Origin: Pelagimonas sp.
GTDB lineage: Bacteria; Pseudomonadota; Alphaproteobacteria; Rhodobacterales; Rhodobacteraceae
Direction: 5' to 3'
Length of the DNA stretch: 64,000 bases
NCBI GenBank assembly: GCA_025210455.1
Contig: JAOARQ010000022.1
Span: 1 to 64,000, forward strand
Each line of letters starts with the position of its first letter. Positions within the stretch are counted from its first letter, which is position 1. The notes under the pieces are model-generated. The model ran no database searches. It was not told the DNA's origin and was given only the letters and a program-made list of their open reading frames with translations. Positions 51,960 to 61,528 of this stretch are shown here, one piece after another. Made by a program: the position numbers and the translations under genes.

Positions 51960-52567
51960 TGGAAGGCCTGATTTCTCTTGCCGTTAAGGCAATCTTTGTC
52001 GAGAACATGGCCCTGGCCTTCTTTCTCGGCATGTGTACCTTCATCGCTGTTTCGAAAAAGATCTCGACCGCGATTGGTCTGGGTATCTCGGTGATGATCG
52101 TGCAGGCGATCACCGTACCGGCGAACAACCTGATCCTGACCTATCTGCTGGCGCCCGGCGCGCTGGCCTGGGCCGGGTTCGAAAACATTGATCTGACCTT
52201 TCTGGGTCTGATTTCCTACATCGGTGTGATCGCTGCGCTGGTGCAGATCCTTGAGATGGTGCTCGATAAGTACTTCCCACCGCTCTACAACGCGCTGGGT
52301 GTGTTCCTGCCACTGATCACAGTGAACTGCGCCATTCTGGGTGGGTCGCTGTTCATGGTGGAACGTGGCTATGACTTTGCCGAAAGCGTCACCTACGGCG
52401 TGTCCTCGGGCTTTGGCTGGGCGCTGGCGATCACCGCCATGGCCGGCGTGCGCGAAAAGCTGAAGTACTCTGACATTCCAGATGGTCTGCAGGGTCTTGG
52501 CATCACCTTTATCACTGCTGGACTGATGGCGATGGCCTTCATGTCGTTCAGCGGCGTGAAACTGTAA
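51959..52567 (+). CDS. nqrE: Na+-NQR subunit E
   Basis: This 202-residue protein has six membrane helices and begins [32 protein letters not shown]; the helix [19 protein letters not shown] carries the second conserved Cys region of the D/E iron centre. Its ATG overlaps the nqrD stop. Confidence 0.96.
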
Positions 52568-52579
52568 GGGGGCGATAGA

Positions 52580-53803
52580 ATGGCAACCTTTGGATTAGGT
52601 GTTTTCCTTTTCACCCTGATCGTTCTGGCGCTGGTCGTGATCATCCTGATGGCGCGGTCTAAACTGGTCTCATCGGGTGATGTGAACATCACCATCAATG
52701 GCGAAAAAACCATCGCTGTGCCTGCGGGCGGCAAGCTGCTGCAAACGTTGGCGGAACAGAAACTCTTTGTGCCCTCTGCCTGTGGTGGCGGTGGCACATG
52801 TGCCCAGTGCCGGGTGAAAGTGCATTCCGGGGGCGGATCAATCCTGCCCACCGAGGAAAGCCACATCACCAAACGCGAAGCCTCCTGCGGCGACCGCCTG
52901 TCCTGTCAGGTCGCGGTCAAGCAGGACATGGAGATCGAAGTTCCCGAAGAAGTGTTCGGCGTGAAAAAGTGGGAATGTACCGTTCGTTCCAACGACAACG
53001 TCGCCACCTTCATCAAGGCGCTGACACTGGATCTGCCCGAGGGCGAAGATGTGAACTTCCGCGCGGGGGGCTACATCCAGATCGAAGCCCCGGCGCACAA
53101 GCTGAAGTACACCGACTTTGACGTTCAGGAAGAATACCGCGAAGATTGGGATCGTTTCAATCTGTGGCAGTATGAATCCACCGTGGCCGAACCAATCGAA
53201 CGCGCTTATTCGATGGCGAACTACCCGGACGAAAAGGGCATGATCATGCTCAACGTGCGTGTGGCGTCTCCGCCTCCGGGTTCTGAGGGTATTCCTGCCG
53301 GTCAGATGTCGTCTTACATCTTTAACCTCAAACCAGGTGACAAGGTGACGATCTCAGGTCCGTTTGGGGAATTCTTCGCACGCGAAACCGAAAAAGAAAT
53401 GGTCTTTATCGGTGGTGGTGCGGGTATGGCCCCGATGCGGTCGCATATCTTTGACCAGCTCAAGCGTCTTGAGAACCGCAACCGCAAGATTTCCTTCTGG
53501 TACGGTGCGCGCTCTAAGAAAGAGATGTTCTTTGTCGACGATTTCGACCAGCTGGCGGAAGAGTTCGACAACTTCGAATGGCATGTGGCCCTGTCAGATG
53601 CCCAGCCCGAGGACGAGTGGAAAGGCTACACCGGCTTCATCCACAACGTACTGTTCGATGAATACCTCAAGAACCACCCTGCCCCGGAAGACTGTGAATT
53701 CTACATGTGTGGCCCTCCCATCATGAACCAGTCGGTGATCAACATGCTGCTTGAGCTGGGTGTGGATCGCGAAGACATCATGCTGGATGACTTTGGCGGC
53801 TAA
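52580..53803 (+). CDS. nqrF: Na+-NQR subunit F, NADH-oxidising
   Basis: This 407-residue protein has an N-terminal membrane helix ([20 protein letters not shown]) and a 2Fe-2S ferredoxin domain with cysteines in [16 protein letters not shown] and [11 protein letters not shown] ferredoxin-reductase part follows, with FAD motif RAYSMANYP and NADH motif [19 protein letters not shown], ending in MLDDFGG. It is the electron entry point of the pump. It ends the operon before a strong terminator. Confidence 0.96.
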   Translation: MATFGLGVFLFTLIVLALVVIILMARSKLVSSGDVNITINGEKTIAVPAGGKLLQTLAEQKLFVPSACGGGGTCAQCRVKVHSGGGSILPTEESHITKREASCGDRLSCQVAVKQDMEIEVPEEVFGVKKWECTVRSNDNVATFIKALTLDLPEGEDVNFRAGGYIQIEAPAHKLKYTDFDVQEEYREDWDRFNLWQYESTVAEPIERAYSMANYPDEKGMIMLNVRVASPPPGSEGIPAGQMSSYIFNLKPGDKVTISGPFGEFFARETEKEMVFIGGGAGMAPMRSHIFDQLKRLENRNRKISFWYGARSKKEMFFVDDFDQLAEEFDNFEWHVALSDAQPEDEWKGYTGFIHNVLFDEYLKNHPAPEDCEFYMCGPPIMNQSVINMLLELGVDREDIMLDDFGG

Positions 53804-53822
53804 GGTCTGATACAAATCAAAC

Positions 53823-53851
53823 AAAGGGCGGTCTGCAACAGACCGCCCTTT
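53823..53851. terminator. Terminator of the nqr operon, shared with the convergent chrA gene
   Basis: AAAGGGCGGTCTG and CAGACCGCCCTTT form a 13-base stem around CAA, followed by TTTTG on the plus strand and preceded by an A-run that serves the minus strand. Confidence 0.92.
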
Positions 53852-53856
53852 TTGTT

Positions 53857-55128
53857 TTAGACCGCCTGCAAAATTACCGCCCCCAGCGCGCACACCAAAA
53901 GAACCCAACCAATCTCCAGATTGCGGCGCATCAAAAGATAGGCGGCAAGCGCGATCAATATCAGCGCCTCGAACCGCAACGATGTGATTTCCGGGATCCA
54001 GAATGTCAGGCCAAACTGCGTGCTTTGAATCACCTGCGCAAAGATCACGTGTAACGCAAACCAAAGCGACAGGTTCAAAATCACACCCACCACCGCGGCG
54101 GTGATCGCAGATAGCGCCGCGGACAGGCGCGCCATCCCAGAGATACGTTCAATATAGGGCGCACCCAGAAAGATCCAAAGGAAACAGGGCACAAAGGTCA
54201 CCCAAAGCGTGACCAAACCCGCCAGAAACCCAAGCCACAACCCCTGTTGGTGATAGCCCGCAAGAAACCCCACAAACTGGGTCACAAGAATCAGGGGGCC
54301 CGGTGTTGTTTCCGCCAGACCAAGCCCATCCATCATCTCATTTGCGCTCAGCCAGCCCAGATTGGTCACAACATCCTGCGCCATATAGGCCAGTACCGCA
54401 TAGGCTCCGCCAAAGGTCACGACAGCCAGTTTGGAAAAGAAGATGCCGATATCTTTCAAGATTGGCGCATCCAGTAGGACATCGACAGCAAGCACCGGCA
54501 GCACCCAAATCGCCACCCCAATAACAAGGGTCATCAGCGTGTGTCCCAGTTTAGTCTGTTCGCCGAATGGTTCAGCCCCTTCCTCGGCTGGCCGGGCGGT
54601 ATAGGCCCCGTAAAGCCCGGCAATCAGAATGATCAGCGGGAAAGGGACGTTCAGGCAAAAGATGCCCACAAAGGCCAAGCCAGCGATCACCCAATGTGCC
54701 CTACCCTGCAAAGCCTTCTGCGACAGGCGCATCAACGCCCCCAGAACAATCGCAACAGCCGCAGCCTGCACCCCCAGAAACAACGTATCCACTAGAGGCA
54801 CAGAGCCGAACAGCGCATAAAGCGCCGCCAGCGCAAAGATCACCAGCGCGCCGGGCAGTACAAACAACACCCCCGCGATCAGCCCGCCAATTGTGCCGTG
54901 CAACCGCCAACCAGCATAGGTGGCCAGTTGCATCGCCTCTGGCCCTGGAAGCATCATGCAGAAGCTCAGCGCGCTCAGGAATTGCTTTTCTGAAAGCCAA
55001 CGCTCTTCTTCGACCAGCACCCGGTGCATCAAGGCAATCTGCGCCGCAGGCCCACCAAAGGAATAGACGCCAATCTTGAAAAACGCGCGAAACGCGTCAG
55101 CCAGACTTGGGGATGGGGGATGTGTCAT
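53857..55128 (-). CDS. chrA: Chromate transporter, two-domain ChrA
   Basis: The protein has 423 residues from the ATG at 55128 (MTHPPSPSLADAFRAFF); the frame extends to 55278 but the added residues overlap the upstream gene and are not family-like. It has two homologous CHR domains. The first has FGGPAAQIALMHRVLVEEERWLSEKQFLSALSFCMMLPGPEAMQLATYAGWRL; the second has TFGGAYAVLAYMAQDVV and GLAETTPGPLILVTQFVGFLAGYH. It has ten to twelve membrane helices. It exports chromate or transports related anions. The small P-loop kinase lies just upstream on the same strand. Confidence 0.9.
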   Translation of the reverse strand: MTHPPSPSLADAFRAFFKIGVYSFGGPAAQIALMHRVLVEEERWLSEKQFLSALSFCMMLPGPEAMQLATYAGWRLHGTIGGLIAGVLFVLPGALVIFALAALYALFGSVPLVDTLFLGVQAAAVAIVLGALMRLSQKALQGRAHWVIAGLAFVGIFCLNVPFPLIILIAGLYGAYTARPAEEGAEPFGEQTKLGHTLMTLVIGVAIWVLPVLAVDVLLDAPILKDIGIFFSKLAVVTFGGAYAVLAYMAQDVVTNLGWLSANEMMDGLGLAETTPGPLILVTQFVGFLAGYHQQGLWLGFLAGLVTLWVTFVPCFLWIFLGAPYIERISGMARLSAALSAITAAVVGVILNLSLWFALHVIFAQVIQSTQFGLTFWIPEITSLRFEALILIALAAYLLMRRNLEIGWVLLVCALGAVILQAV

Positions 55129-55186
55129 AGCATCTCTTGTGTTGTTTGCCGCACCCTCTCTGCCCTGCCAAGAATGCGCAACAGAA

Positions 55187-55687
55187 TTATGACGCGCTGT
55201 CCCTATAGTGCTGGATCTCAAATCCTTCGTCTGGCAGCGGCGGTTCAAAATAGCTAGCAAGCTGATGAAACTGTTCATCGCTCAGCGTGAACGGATGGCT
55301 GCCACTTGCATTGCGCTGATGCAACCGTGCAAGGCAGGTCGCATCTGACATATCCAGAAAATGCAAAACATGGTCTGCACCTGCCAGCAGAGTCAGCTCA
55401 TGCATCCAGACCCGCTGTTCTCGGGTATTGGCGGGAAAATCCAGCACCACAGACAGCCCTGCCTGCAAAAGCGCGATCAGATGCGGCTGCATTGCTGTCT
55501 TTAGTTTGCCAGACGCCAAACGATAATCTTTCAGGCTGCTCATCTGATCACCAAACAACGGCCCCAGCCATTGGTCTTCACTGATCAGCACAGTCTGGGG
55601 CGATTGTGACAGCTTGGTCGCCAATGTCGATTTACCCGACGCCGCTTTGCCGCACATCAGGTGCAGCGTGGAAAGATTTGAAAACAT
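55187..55687 (-). CDS. Small P-loop kinase-like ATPase
   Basis: This 166-residue protein has Walker A MCGKAASGKSTLATKL near the N-terminus, SVVLDFPANTREQR as the Walker B-like region, and HFLDMSDATCLARLHQRNAS as the lid. It resembles small AAA/kinase-like proteins (zeta-toxin or gluconate-kinase group) found widely as single-domain phosphotransferases of unknown substrate. No antitoxin-like partner is visible, so a toxin role is not supported. It may be co-transcribed with chrA, 58 bases downstream. Confidence 0.78.
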   Translation of the reverse strand: MFSNLSTLHLMCGKAASGKSTLATKLSQSPQTVLISEDQWLGPLFGDQMSSLKDYRLASGKLKTAMQPHLIALLQAGLSVVLDFPANTREQRVWMHELTLLAGADHVLHFLDMSDATCLARLHQRNASGSHPFTLSDEQFHQLASYFEPPLPDEGFEIQHYRDSAS

Positions 55688-55962
55688 GGGGAAACCCCTG
55701 ATGAGAAGTCTATATGTTGCGAAGGTCGATCTTACCCGGCCCGGCGGTTCAGGCCGGGTTGGTAATTCGCAAACCCTGTTGGGCTACTGACGGTGTTTTC
55801 TCATACGACATCCTGGATGTATGACCCGGATATTGCCCAAAAGTCCAGCAGCCGCCTAAATCGGCTGCATTGGCACAATTTTTTCCAGAGGATCAAATTT
55901 TACCGTTTGATAAATTTTCAAACTGTGGCAGGCTTTCGAAATAACAAACTCAGGGAGCCGCC
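55688..55962. other. Intergenic region in front of the pyrimidine-catabolic genes
   Basis: This 275-base divergent region holds the promoters of the P-loop kinase (leftward) and preT (rightward). It has a seven-base stem (GCAGCCG 55848-55854 with CGGCTGC 55862-55868) and the operator-like palindrome at 55905. No small gene or RNA could be supported. Confidence 0.5.
55905..55923. promoter_or_regulatory. Palindrome upstream of preT, likely operator
   Basis: GTTTGA (55905-55910) and TCAAAC (55918-55923) form a perfect inverted repeat around seven AT-rich bases, 39 bases before the preT start. A further half-site ATCAAA lies at 55892-55897. This fits control by a pyrimidine-responsive regulator encoded elsewhere. 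Confidence 0.5.
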
Positions 55963-57291
55963 ATGACCAGCCCACGCTCACCGGGAATTGTATCCGGTCG
56001 CCTTAGCCAGGACGCGTTATCTCAGAACTTCTCGGATCTGCATCCGCCGCTTGATCGGCATGAGGCCGCTGTGGCCGCAGACCGCTGTTACTTCTGCCAC
56101 GACGCCCCTTGTATGACAGCCTGCCCCACGGATATCGACATTCCGCTGTTCATTCGCCAGATTTCTACCGGCACACCAGAGGCTGCCGCGCGCACCATTC
56201 TGGAGCAGAATATTCTGGGTGGCATGTGCGCCCGCGTCTGCCCCACAGAAACGCTTTGCGAAGAGGCCTGCGTGCGCGAAACCGCAGAGGGCAAGCCGGT
56301 GAAAATCGGCGAATTGCAGCGTTATGCAACTGATACGTTGATGGTACAGGGCGTGCATCCGTTTCAGCGCGCCAGTGCGAGCGGCAAGAAAGTTGCCGTT
56401 GTCGGCGCAGGCCCGGCGGGTCTGTCCTGTGCGCATCGTTTGGCCAGCAAAGGCCATGACGTCACGGTCTATGAGGCCAAACCCAAGGCGGGCGGTCTGA
56501 ACGAATTTGGCATTGCGGCCTATAAATCCACCAATGATTTTGCCGCCCGCGAAGTTGAATGGCTGTTGCAGATCGGTGGGATCACCATCGAATACGACCA
56601 GAAACTGGGCGAGGGCCTGTCGCTTGATGGTCTGATTGATGGCTTTGACGCGGTGTTTCTGTCGGTTGGCCTTGGCGGCGTAAACGCGCTTGGCATTGAC
56701 GGCGATGACAAGCCGGGTGTCGAAGACGCGGTCAGCTTTATTCAGACGCTGCGCCAAGCCGAAGAGCTGAACGCCCTGCCCATTGGCCGCGATGTTGTGG
56801 TGATCGGCGGCGGTATGACGGCGGTGGATGCCGCTGTTCAGGCGAAACTGCTGGGCGCGGCCAATGTCACCATCGCTTATCGCCGCGCGCAGGATCAGAT
56901 GCCCGCCAGCGCCTTTGAACAAATGCTGGCGACCTCAAAAGGGGTGCATATTCTACCCAATGTGATGCCAAAGGCCATTCATGGCACTGGCTCTAGCGCA
57001 GAAATCGAACTGGAATACACTCAGGTCTCGGATGGCCGCGTGACCGGAACCGGTGAAACCTTCCGTATGCCAGCAGATCAGGTGTTCAGCGCCATTGGCC
57101 AGACTCTGACAAGCGACGGCGGGCTGGAACTGGAGGGTCGCAAGATCAAGGTCAACGACTATGGCCGCACATCGCGCGCGGGCGTCTGGGCCGGTGGCGA
57201 TTGCACCCCGGGCGAAGACCTGACGGTTGTCGCCGTGGCCGAGGGCCGCGACGCCGCCGAAGACATTCACGCAACACTGACAAACGCATAA
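55963..57291 (+). CDS. preT: NAD-dependent dihydropyrimidine dehydrogenase subunit PreT
   Basis: This 442-residue protein has N-terminal cysteine-rich Fe-S segments (CYFCHDAPCMTACPTDID and CARVCPTETLCEEACVR), the FAD motif VAVVGAGPAGLSCAHRLA and the NAD(P)H motif VVVIGGGMTAVDAAVQA. The C-terminal GVWAGGDCTPGEDLTVVAVAEGRDAAED is also present. It is the electron-input subunit that reduces uracil and thymine together with PreA. A GGGAG ribosome site supports the start. preA follows after 11 bases. Confidence 0.94.
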   Translation: MTSPRSPGIVSGRLSQDALSQNFSDLHPPLDRHEAAVAADRCYFCHDAPCMTACPTDIDIPLFIRQISTGTPEAAARTILEQNILGGMCARVCPTETLCEEACVRETAEGKPVKIGELQRYATDTLMVQGVHPFQRASASGKKVAVVGAGPAGLSCAHRLASKGHDVTVYEAKPKAGGLNEFGIAAYKSTNDFAAREVEWLLQIGGITIEYDQKLGEGLSLDGLIDGFDAVFLSVGLGGVNALGIDGDDKPGVEDAVSFIQTLRQAEELNALPIGRDVVVIGGGMTAVDAAVQAKLLGAANVTIAYRRAQDQMPASAFEQMLATSKGVHILPNVMPKAIHGTGSSAEIELEYTQVSDGRVTGTGETFRMPADQVFSAIGQTLTSDGGLELEGRKIKVNDYGRTSRAGVWAGGDCTPGEDLTVVAVAEGRDAAEDIHATLTNA

Positions 57292-57302
57292 GGGAGGGAC
57301 CC

Positions 57303-58607
57303 ATGGCAGATCTCACGACAGACTTCCTAGGCATCAAGAGCCCGAACCCATTCTGGCTGGCCTCGGCCCCGCCCACTGACAAGGAATACAACGTCCGCCG
57401 CGCCTTTGAGGCAGGCTGGGGTGGTGTCGTCTGGAAAACGCTGGGCATGGAAGGCCCGCCGGTGGTGAACGTAAACGGCCCGCGCTATGGCGCGATCTGG
57501 GGCGCGGATCGCCGCCTACTGGGGTTGAACAATATCGAGCTGATCACAGACCGCCCGCTTGAGGTGAACCTTGAGGAAATGACCCGGGTCAAAAAGGACT
57601 ATCCGGATCATGCCCTGATCGCTTCGCTGATGGTGCCCTGCGAAGAACAGGCCTGGAAAGCCATTCTACCGCGTGTGGCGGAAACCAACTGTGACGGGAT
57701 CGAACTGAACTTTGGCTGCCCACATGGGATGGCCGAACGTGGCATGGGTTCGGCGGTGGGCCAGGTGCCGGAATACATCCAGATGGTGACCGAATGGTGC
57801 AAGCAGTATTACGACAAACCTGTGATCGTGAAACTGACCCCGAATATCACCGATATCCGCTATCCCGCCCGCGCCGCCAATGCCGGTGGCGCAGATGCAG
57901 TCAGCCTGATCAACACCATCAATTCGATTGTCTCGGTTGATCTGGATGCCATGGCCCCACAGCCCACCATTGCTGGCAAAGGCACGCATGGCGGTTACTG
58001 TGGCCCGGCCGTAAAACCGATCGCCATGAATATGGTGGCTGAAATCGCCCGTGATCCACAAACCGCTGGCCTGCCGATTTCTGCGATTGGTGGCATCACC
58101 ACATGGCGCGATGCGGCTGAGTTCATGGCGCTTGGCGCTGGCAATGTTCAGGTTTGCACCGCCGCCATGACCTATGGTTTTAAAGTGGTTCAGGAAATGA
58201 TTTCGGGGCTGTCGCAGTGGATGGATGAAAAGGGCTATACCTCGACCGCTGATTTCATCGGCATGGCTGCCCCCAATGTCACCGACTGGCAATATCTGGA
58301 CCTAAACTATGTGACCAAGGCGCATATCAATCAGGATGACTGCATCAAATGTGGCCGGTGCTATGCCGCCTGCGAAGACACCTCGCATCAGGCGATTGCC
58401 ATGTCAGATGACCGGACCTTTACGGTCAAAGACGATGAATGCGTGGCCTGCAATCTTTGCGTCAATGTCTGCCCAGTCGAAGACTGCATCACCATGGTGG
58501 AAATGAAACCGGGCGAAGTTGATCCGCGCACTGGCACCACCGTCACCGACGATTATGGTAACTGGACAACCCACCCCAACAATCCGGCCGCAACAGCCGC
58601 CGAATAA
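57303..58607 (+). CDS. preA: NAD-dependent dihydropyrimidine dehydrogenase subunit PreA
   Basis: The protein has 434 residues from the ATG at 57303 (GGGAGGG upstream); the frame extends to 57201 inside preT. It is a dihydroorotate-dehydrogenase-like barrel with FMN. NFGCPHGMAERGMGSAVGQ and the catalytic Cys in HGGYCGPAVKPIA are visible. A C-terminal ferredoxin part has two 4Fe-4S clusters (CIKCGRCYAACEDTSH and CVACNLCVNVCPVEDC). It reduces uracil/thymine to the dihydro form, the first step of reductive pyrimidine breakdown. Confidence 0.95.
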   Translation: MADLTTDFLGIKSPNPFWLASAPPTDKEYNVRRAFEAGWGGVVWKTLGMEGPPVVNVNGPRYGAIWGADRRLLGLNNIELITDRPLEVNLEEMTRVKKDYPDHALIASLMVPCEEQAWKAILPRVAETNCDGIELNFGCPHGMAERGMGSAVGQVPEYIQMVTEWCKQYYDKPVIVKLTPNITDIRYPARAANAGGADAVSLINTINSIVSVDLDAMAPQPTIAGKGTHGGYCGPAVKPIAMNMVAEIARDPQTAGLPISAIGGITTWRDAAEFMALGAGNVQVCTAAMTYGFKVVQEMISGLSQWMDEKGYTSTADFIGMAAPNVTDWQYLDLNYVTKAHINQDDCIKCGRCYAACEDTSHQAIAMSDDRTFTVKDDECVACNLCVNVCPVEDCITMVEMKPGEVDPRTGTTVTDDYGNWTTHPNNPAATAAE

Positions 58608-58611
58608 AAAC

Positions 58612-58673
58612 AAGCCCCCGGTTTTATGACCGGGGGCTTTCATTTTGCAGAAGGCCCCGGTTGAAACCGGGGC
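58612..58673. terminator. Tandem terminators between preA and the convergent transporter operon
   Basis: The first stem pairs AAGCCCCCGG (58612-58621) with CCGGGGGCTT (58630-58639) and is followed by TTCATTTT. The second stem is GCCCCGG (58654-58660) with CCGGGGC (58667-58673). Together they serve the convergent preTA and ABC operons. Confidence 0.88.
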
Positions 58674-58679
58674 TTTCGC

Positions 58680-59669
58680 TTATTTCAAAGCGGCGTCCGT
58701 GATCGCATGGGTCCAGGCGCCTTCAGGGGCCTTGGTGATCACAGGGTCAGATCCACCGCCCAGCAACGTCGCAACGGTGCGTTCATAATCCGCCGGATCC
58801 AGCGCCCCATTTGAGCCTGCTGTCAGCTTGGCCACTTCGCCCATCATACGGATCTGATGCTCTTCGGTCTGGGCGCCGGTTTCATCATAATCCAACACAA
58901 TCATCGCTGCTTTTTCTGGGTTTTCTTCGGCCCATTTCCAGCCCTTCATCGAGGCACGGACAAAACGGGTCATCTTGTCGTTGAACGCGTCATCCGACAG
59001 GTTGGATTCAAGCACATACAAGCCGTCTTCCATGGTCGCCACGCCCTGATCCTGATACTTGAAAGTGATCAGCTCATCGGCACCCACGCCGCTGTCAATC
59101 ACCTGCCAGTATTCATTATAGGTCATGGTGGAAATGCAATCCGCCTGACGCTGCAGCAGCGGATCAACGTTAAAGCCCTGCTTGAGCACTTCGACCGATC
59201 CTTCGCCTTTACCATCGGTGCCAATGCCAAGGCTGCTCATCCAGCTGAGGAAGGGATATTCATTGCCAAAGAACCAAACACCCAGCGTGCGGTTGGCCAG
59301 GCTTTCCGGCTTGTCGATGCCCACATCGTTCCAGCAGGTCAGCATCATGCCCGAAGATTTGAACGGCTGCGCGATGTTCACCAGCGGCAAACCATTTTCG
59401 CGCGCGGCCAGCGCCGCAGGCATCCATTCAACGACAACATCCGCGCCGCCACCTGCAATCACCTGCGTTGGTGCGATATCCGGGCCACCGGCCAGAACGG
59501 TGACATTCAGATCTTCTTCATCATAAAAGCCGTTTTCCAGCGCCACGTAATAGCCTGCAAACTGCGCCTGCGTGACCCATTTCAGCTGCAATGTCACATC
59601 ATCCGCTGCAAAGGCCGGTGCGGCCAATCCCAGCGTTGCGGCCAGCGCTGTCAGTGTTTTACTCGTCAT
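58680..59669 (-). CDS. ABC transporter substrate-binding protein (NMT1/ThiY-like), probably for pyrimidines
   Basis: The 329-residue protein has a signal peptide (MTSKTLTALAATLGLAAPAFA). The mature part starts DVTLQLKWVTQAQFAGYYVALENGFYDEEDLNVTVLAGGPD, the standard start of NMT1/ThiY-type binding proteins for pyrimidine precursors, sulfonates or nitrile-like ligands. Context (between preTA and dihydropyrimidinase) points to uracil, thymine or a related pyrimidine. It is the last gene of the leftward operon and is followed by tandem terminators. Confidence 0.87.
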   Translation of the reverse strand: MTSKTLTALAATLGLAAPAFAADDVTLQLKWVTQAQFAGYYVALENGFYDEEDLNVTVLAGGPDIAPTQVIAGGGADVVVEWMPAALAARENGLPLVNIAQPFKSSGMMLTCWNDVGIDKPESLANRTLGVWFFGNEYPFLSWMSSLGIGTDGKGEGSVEVLKQGFNVDPLLQRQADCISTMTYNEYWQVIDSGVGADELITFKYQDQGVATMEDGLYVLESNLSDDAFNDKMTRFVRASMKGWKWAEENPEKAAMIVLDYDETGAQTEEHQIRMMGEVAKLTAGSNGALDPADYERTVATLLGGGSDPVITKAPEGAWTHAITDAALK

Positions 59670-59735
59670 TGTTCCCTCCTATTGGATTTCAGTATGTGCC
59701 CCGGTTCTCCGGGATCTGTCAGATCTTGGACCCTT

Positions 59736-60581
59736 TCACTTTCTTTGCGATGCGTGCCAGAAGGTTGCTTTGCGCTCCAACCAACTGATCAGCCCGTAAA
59801 ACGCCGAGCCCGCCAAGGCAGCGACAACAATGGTAGACCAGACCATGCCCAGATCAAGCTGGCCAATGCTGGTCGAAATACGAAACCCCATGCCCAGCGT
59901 GGGAGAGCCGAAAAATTCAGCAACAATCGCCCCAATCAGCGCAAGGGTTGTGCTGATCTTCAAGCCATTGAAGATAAAAGGCATTGCTGCAGGCAAACGC
60001 AGTTTGATCAGGGTCTGTGTCCAACTGGCGGCATAGGTGCGCATCAAATCGCGCTGCATGGATGTGGTATCTTGCAACCCGGCCACGGTGTTCACCAGCA
60101 TCGGGAAGAACACCATCAACACCACAACAGCCGCTTTGGATTGCCAGCCAAAGCCAAACCACATCACCAGAATAGGGGCAGTACCCACAATCGGCAGCGC
60201 CGCCATAAAGTTGCCCAGGGGCAGCAGCCCGCGTTTGAGATAGTCATAGCGATCCACCAGCAGCGCCGTGGCAAAAGCGGCACCGCAGCCGATCAGATAG
60301 CCTGCAATCGCGCCTTTCAGAATGGTCTGAGCAAAGTCCTGCCAAAGCGTGCCGATATTCGCGGCAAAGGTGGCCACAATCGAAGAGGGCGGCGGCAGAA
60401 TAACCGCGGGCACCGCGAAACCACGCACCAGCAGTTCCCAGAACCCCAGCACAGTCACGCCAAAGATCAGCGGCACGACGATCCGCGCCGGGCCATGTTC
60501 AGCCCCCGGTGCATTGGCCAGCTTGACGTTTAACGCATATCCCCCAGCCCAAAGCAGCAGGGCGGCAAAAGCATAGATCAT
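59736..60581 (-). CDS. ABC transporter permease (NitT/TauT type)
   Basis: This 281-residue permease has about six membrane helices and the ATPase-contact motif (EAA loop) AASWTQTLIKLRLPAAMPFIFNGLKISTTLALIGAIVAEF. It starts FAALLLWAGGYALNVKLAN. It overlaps the second permease gene by four bases. Two unlike permeases form the channel. Confidence 0.9.
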   Translation of the reverse strand: MIYAFAALLLWAGGYALNVKLANAPGAEHGPARIVVPLIFGVTVLGFWELLVRGFAVPAVILPPPSSIVATFAANIGTLWQDFAQTILKGAIAGYLIGCGAAFATALLVDRYDYLKRGLLPLGNFMAALPIVGTAPILVMWFGFGWQSKAAVVVLMVFFPMLVNTVAGLQDTTSMQRDLMRTYAASWTQTLIKLRLPAAMPFIFNGLKISTTLALIGAIVAEFFGSPTLGMGFRISTSIGQLDLGMVWSTIVVAALAGSAFYGLISWLERKATFWHASQRK

Positions 60582-61528
60582 TGTCCCATCCCCATTCTGC
60601 CAAGTGTGCGTTTCTCAAGCCGCGTGATCACCCAGACCAGCAGGGCCGCCAGCCCAGCCGCCATAAACAGCGCGGCCCAGATCTGAGCCGTTTGGCCGTA
60701 ATAGCTGCCCGCCAGCATCCGCGCGCCAAGACCGCCCTTTTGCACCGGCAATTCCCCAACAATCGCCCCCACCAGACTGGCCGCAATGGCAATCTTGAGA
60801 GAGGCAAACAGATAGGGCACCGATGACGGCAGGCGCAGCTTGGTCAGGACAGTCATCTTTGAGGCGTTATAAGTGCGCATCAGATCCATCTGCATGGCAT
60901 CCGGACTGCGCAGCCCCTTTACCATCCCCACCACCACCGGGAAGAATGACAGATAGGCCGATATCACGGCTTTGGGTAAAAGCCCCTGAATGCCAATGGA
61001 ATAGAGCACAACGATAATCATCGGTGCCAGCGCCACAATCGGGATGGTCTGGCTGATGATCGCCCAGGGCATCACCGACATATCCATCACCTTGGAATGC
61101 ACGATCCCCACCGCCAGCGCCACACCCAGCGCCGCCCCAATCACAAAGCCGACAAAGGTCGCATTCAGCGTCACCAGCCCGTGATAAATCAATGATCGGT
61201 TTGACAGGCTACCAGAGCGCACAATCCCACGCCGCCCATTCAATTCTTCGTCGATGGTGCTGTCGTAAAGCTCCTGCACTACAGTATGTGGCGCCGGAAG
61301 AATGGGGCGTTTGGTGCTCCAGCTTTCGCCGATCAATCCGGGGTTTTTCAACACCAGAGACCAGTTCCCCATATCGCGCCGCACCTGCGCCGAAGGCGGA
61401 TCAACCGCAACCCCGGCACGTTCTGCCGTGCTCAGCACCTCTTTGATGTTCATCGGGATGGCTGCAATGTACCAGATCGCCACCACGCTCAGGATCATCG
61501 CCAGCACAGGGTGCAAGATGCGGGTCAT
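60578..61528 (-). CDS. ABC transporter permease (NitT/TauT type)
   Basis: This 316-residue permease has a first helix IMTRILHPVLAMILSVVAIWYIA-like near the N-terminus, then a longer extracytoplasmic loop (residues 30-100) than its partner. The EAA loop reads NASKMTVLTKLRLPSSVPYLFASLKIAIAASLVGAIVGEL. It overlaps the ATPase gene by four bases and the other permease by four bases. Confidence 0.9.
   Translation of the reverse strand: MTRILHPVLAMILSVVAIWYIAAIPMNIKEVLSTAERAGVAVDPPSAQVRRDMGNWSLVLKNPGLIGESWSTKRPILPAPHTVVQELYDSTIDEELNGRRGIVRSGSLSNRSLIYHGLVTLNATFVGFVIGAALGVALAVGIVHSKVMDMSVMPWAIISQTIPIVALAPMIIVVLYSIGIQGLLPKAVISAYLSFFPVVVGMVKGLRSPDAMQMDLMRTYNASKMTVLTKLRLPSSVPYLFASLKIAIAASLVGAIVGELPVQKGGLGARMLAGSYYGQTAQIWAALFMAAGLAALLVWVITRLEKRTLGRMGMGQ

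Noticed and set aside
55187..55687. Zeta-toxin interpretation of the P-loop kinase
   Set aside because: There is no small antitoxin gene beside it and it is single-domain; toxin function is not supported by the sequence.
56017..56922. 301-codon open frame on the minus strand
   Set aside because: Antisense to preT, whose Fe-S, FAD and NAD(P)H motifs are complete.
58857..60533. 558-codon open frame on the plus strand
   Set aside because: It runs antisense across the binding-protein gene and permease of the pyrimidine-type transporter, both of which have clear family motifs on the minus strand. Its translation is rich in His, Arg and Gln with no fold, as in mirror frames of GC-biased genes.
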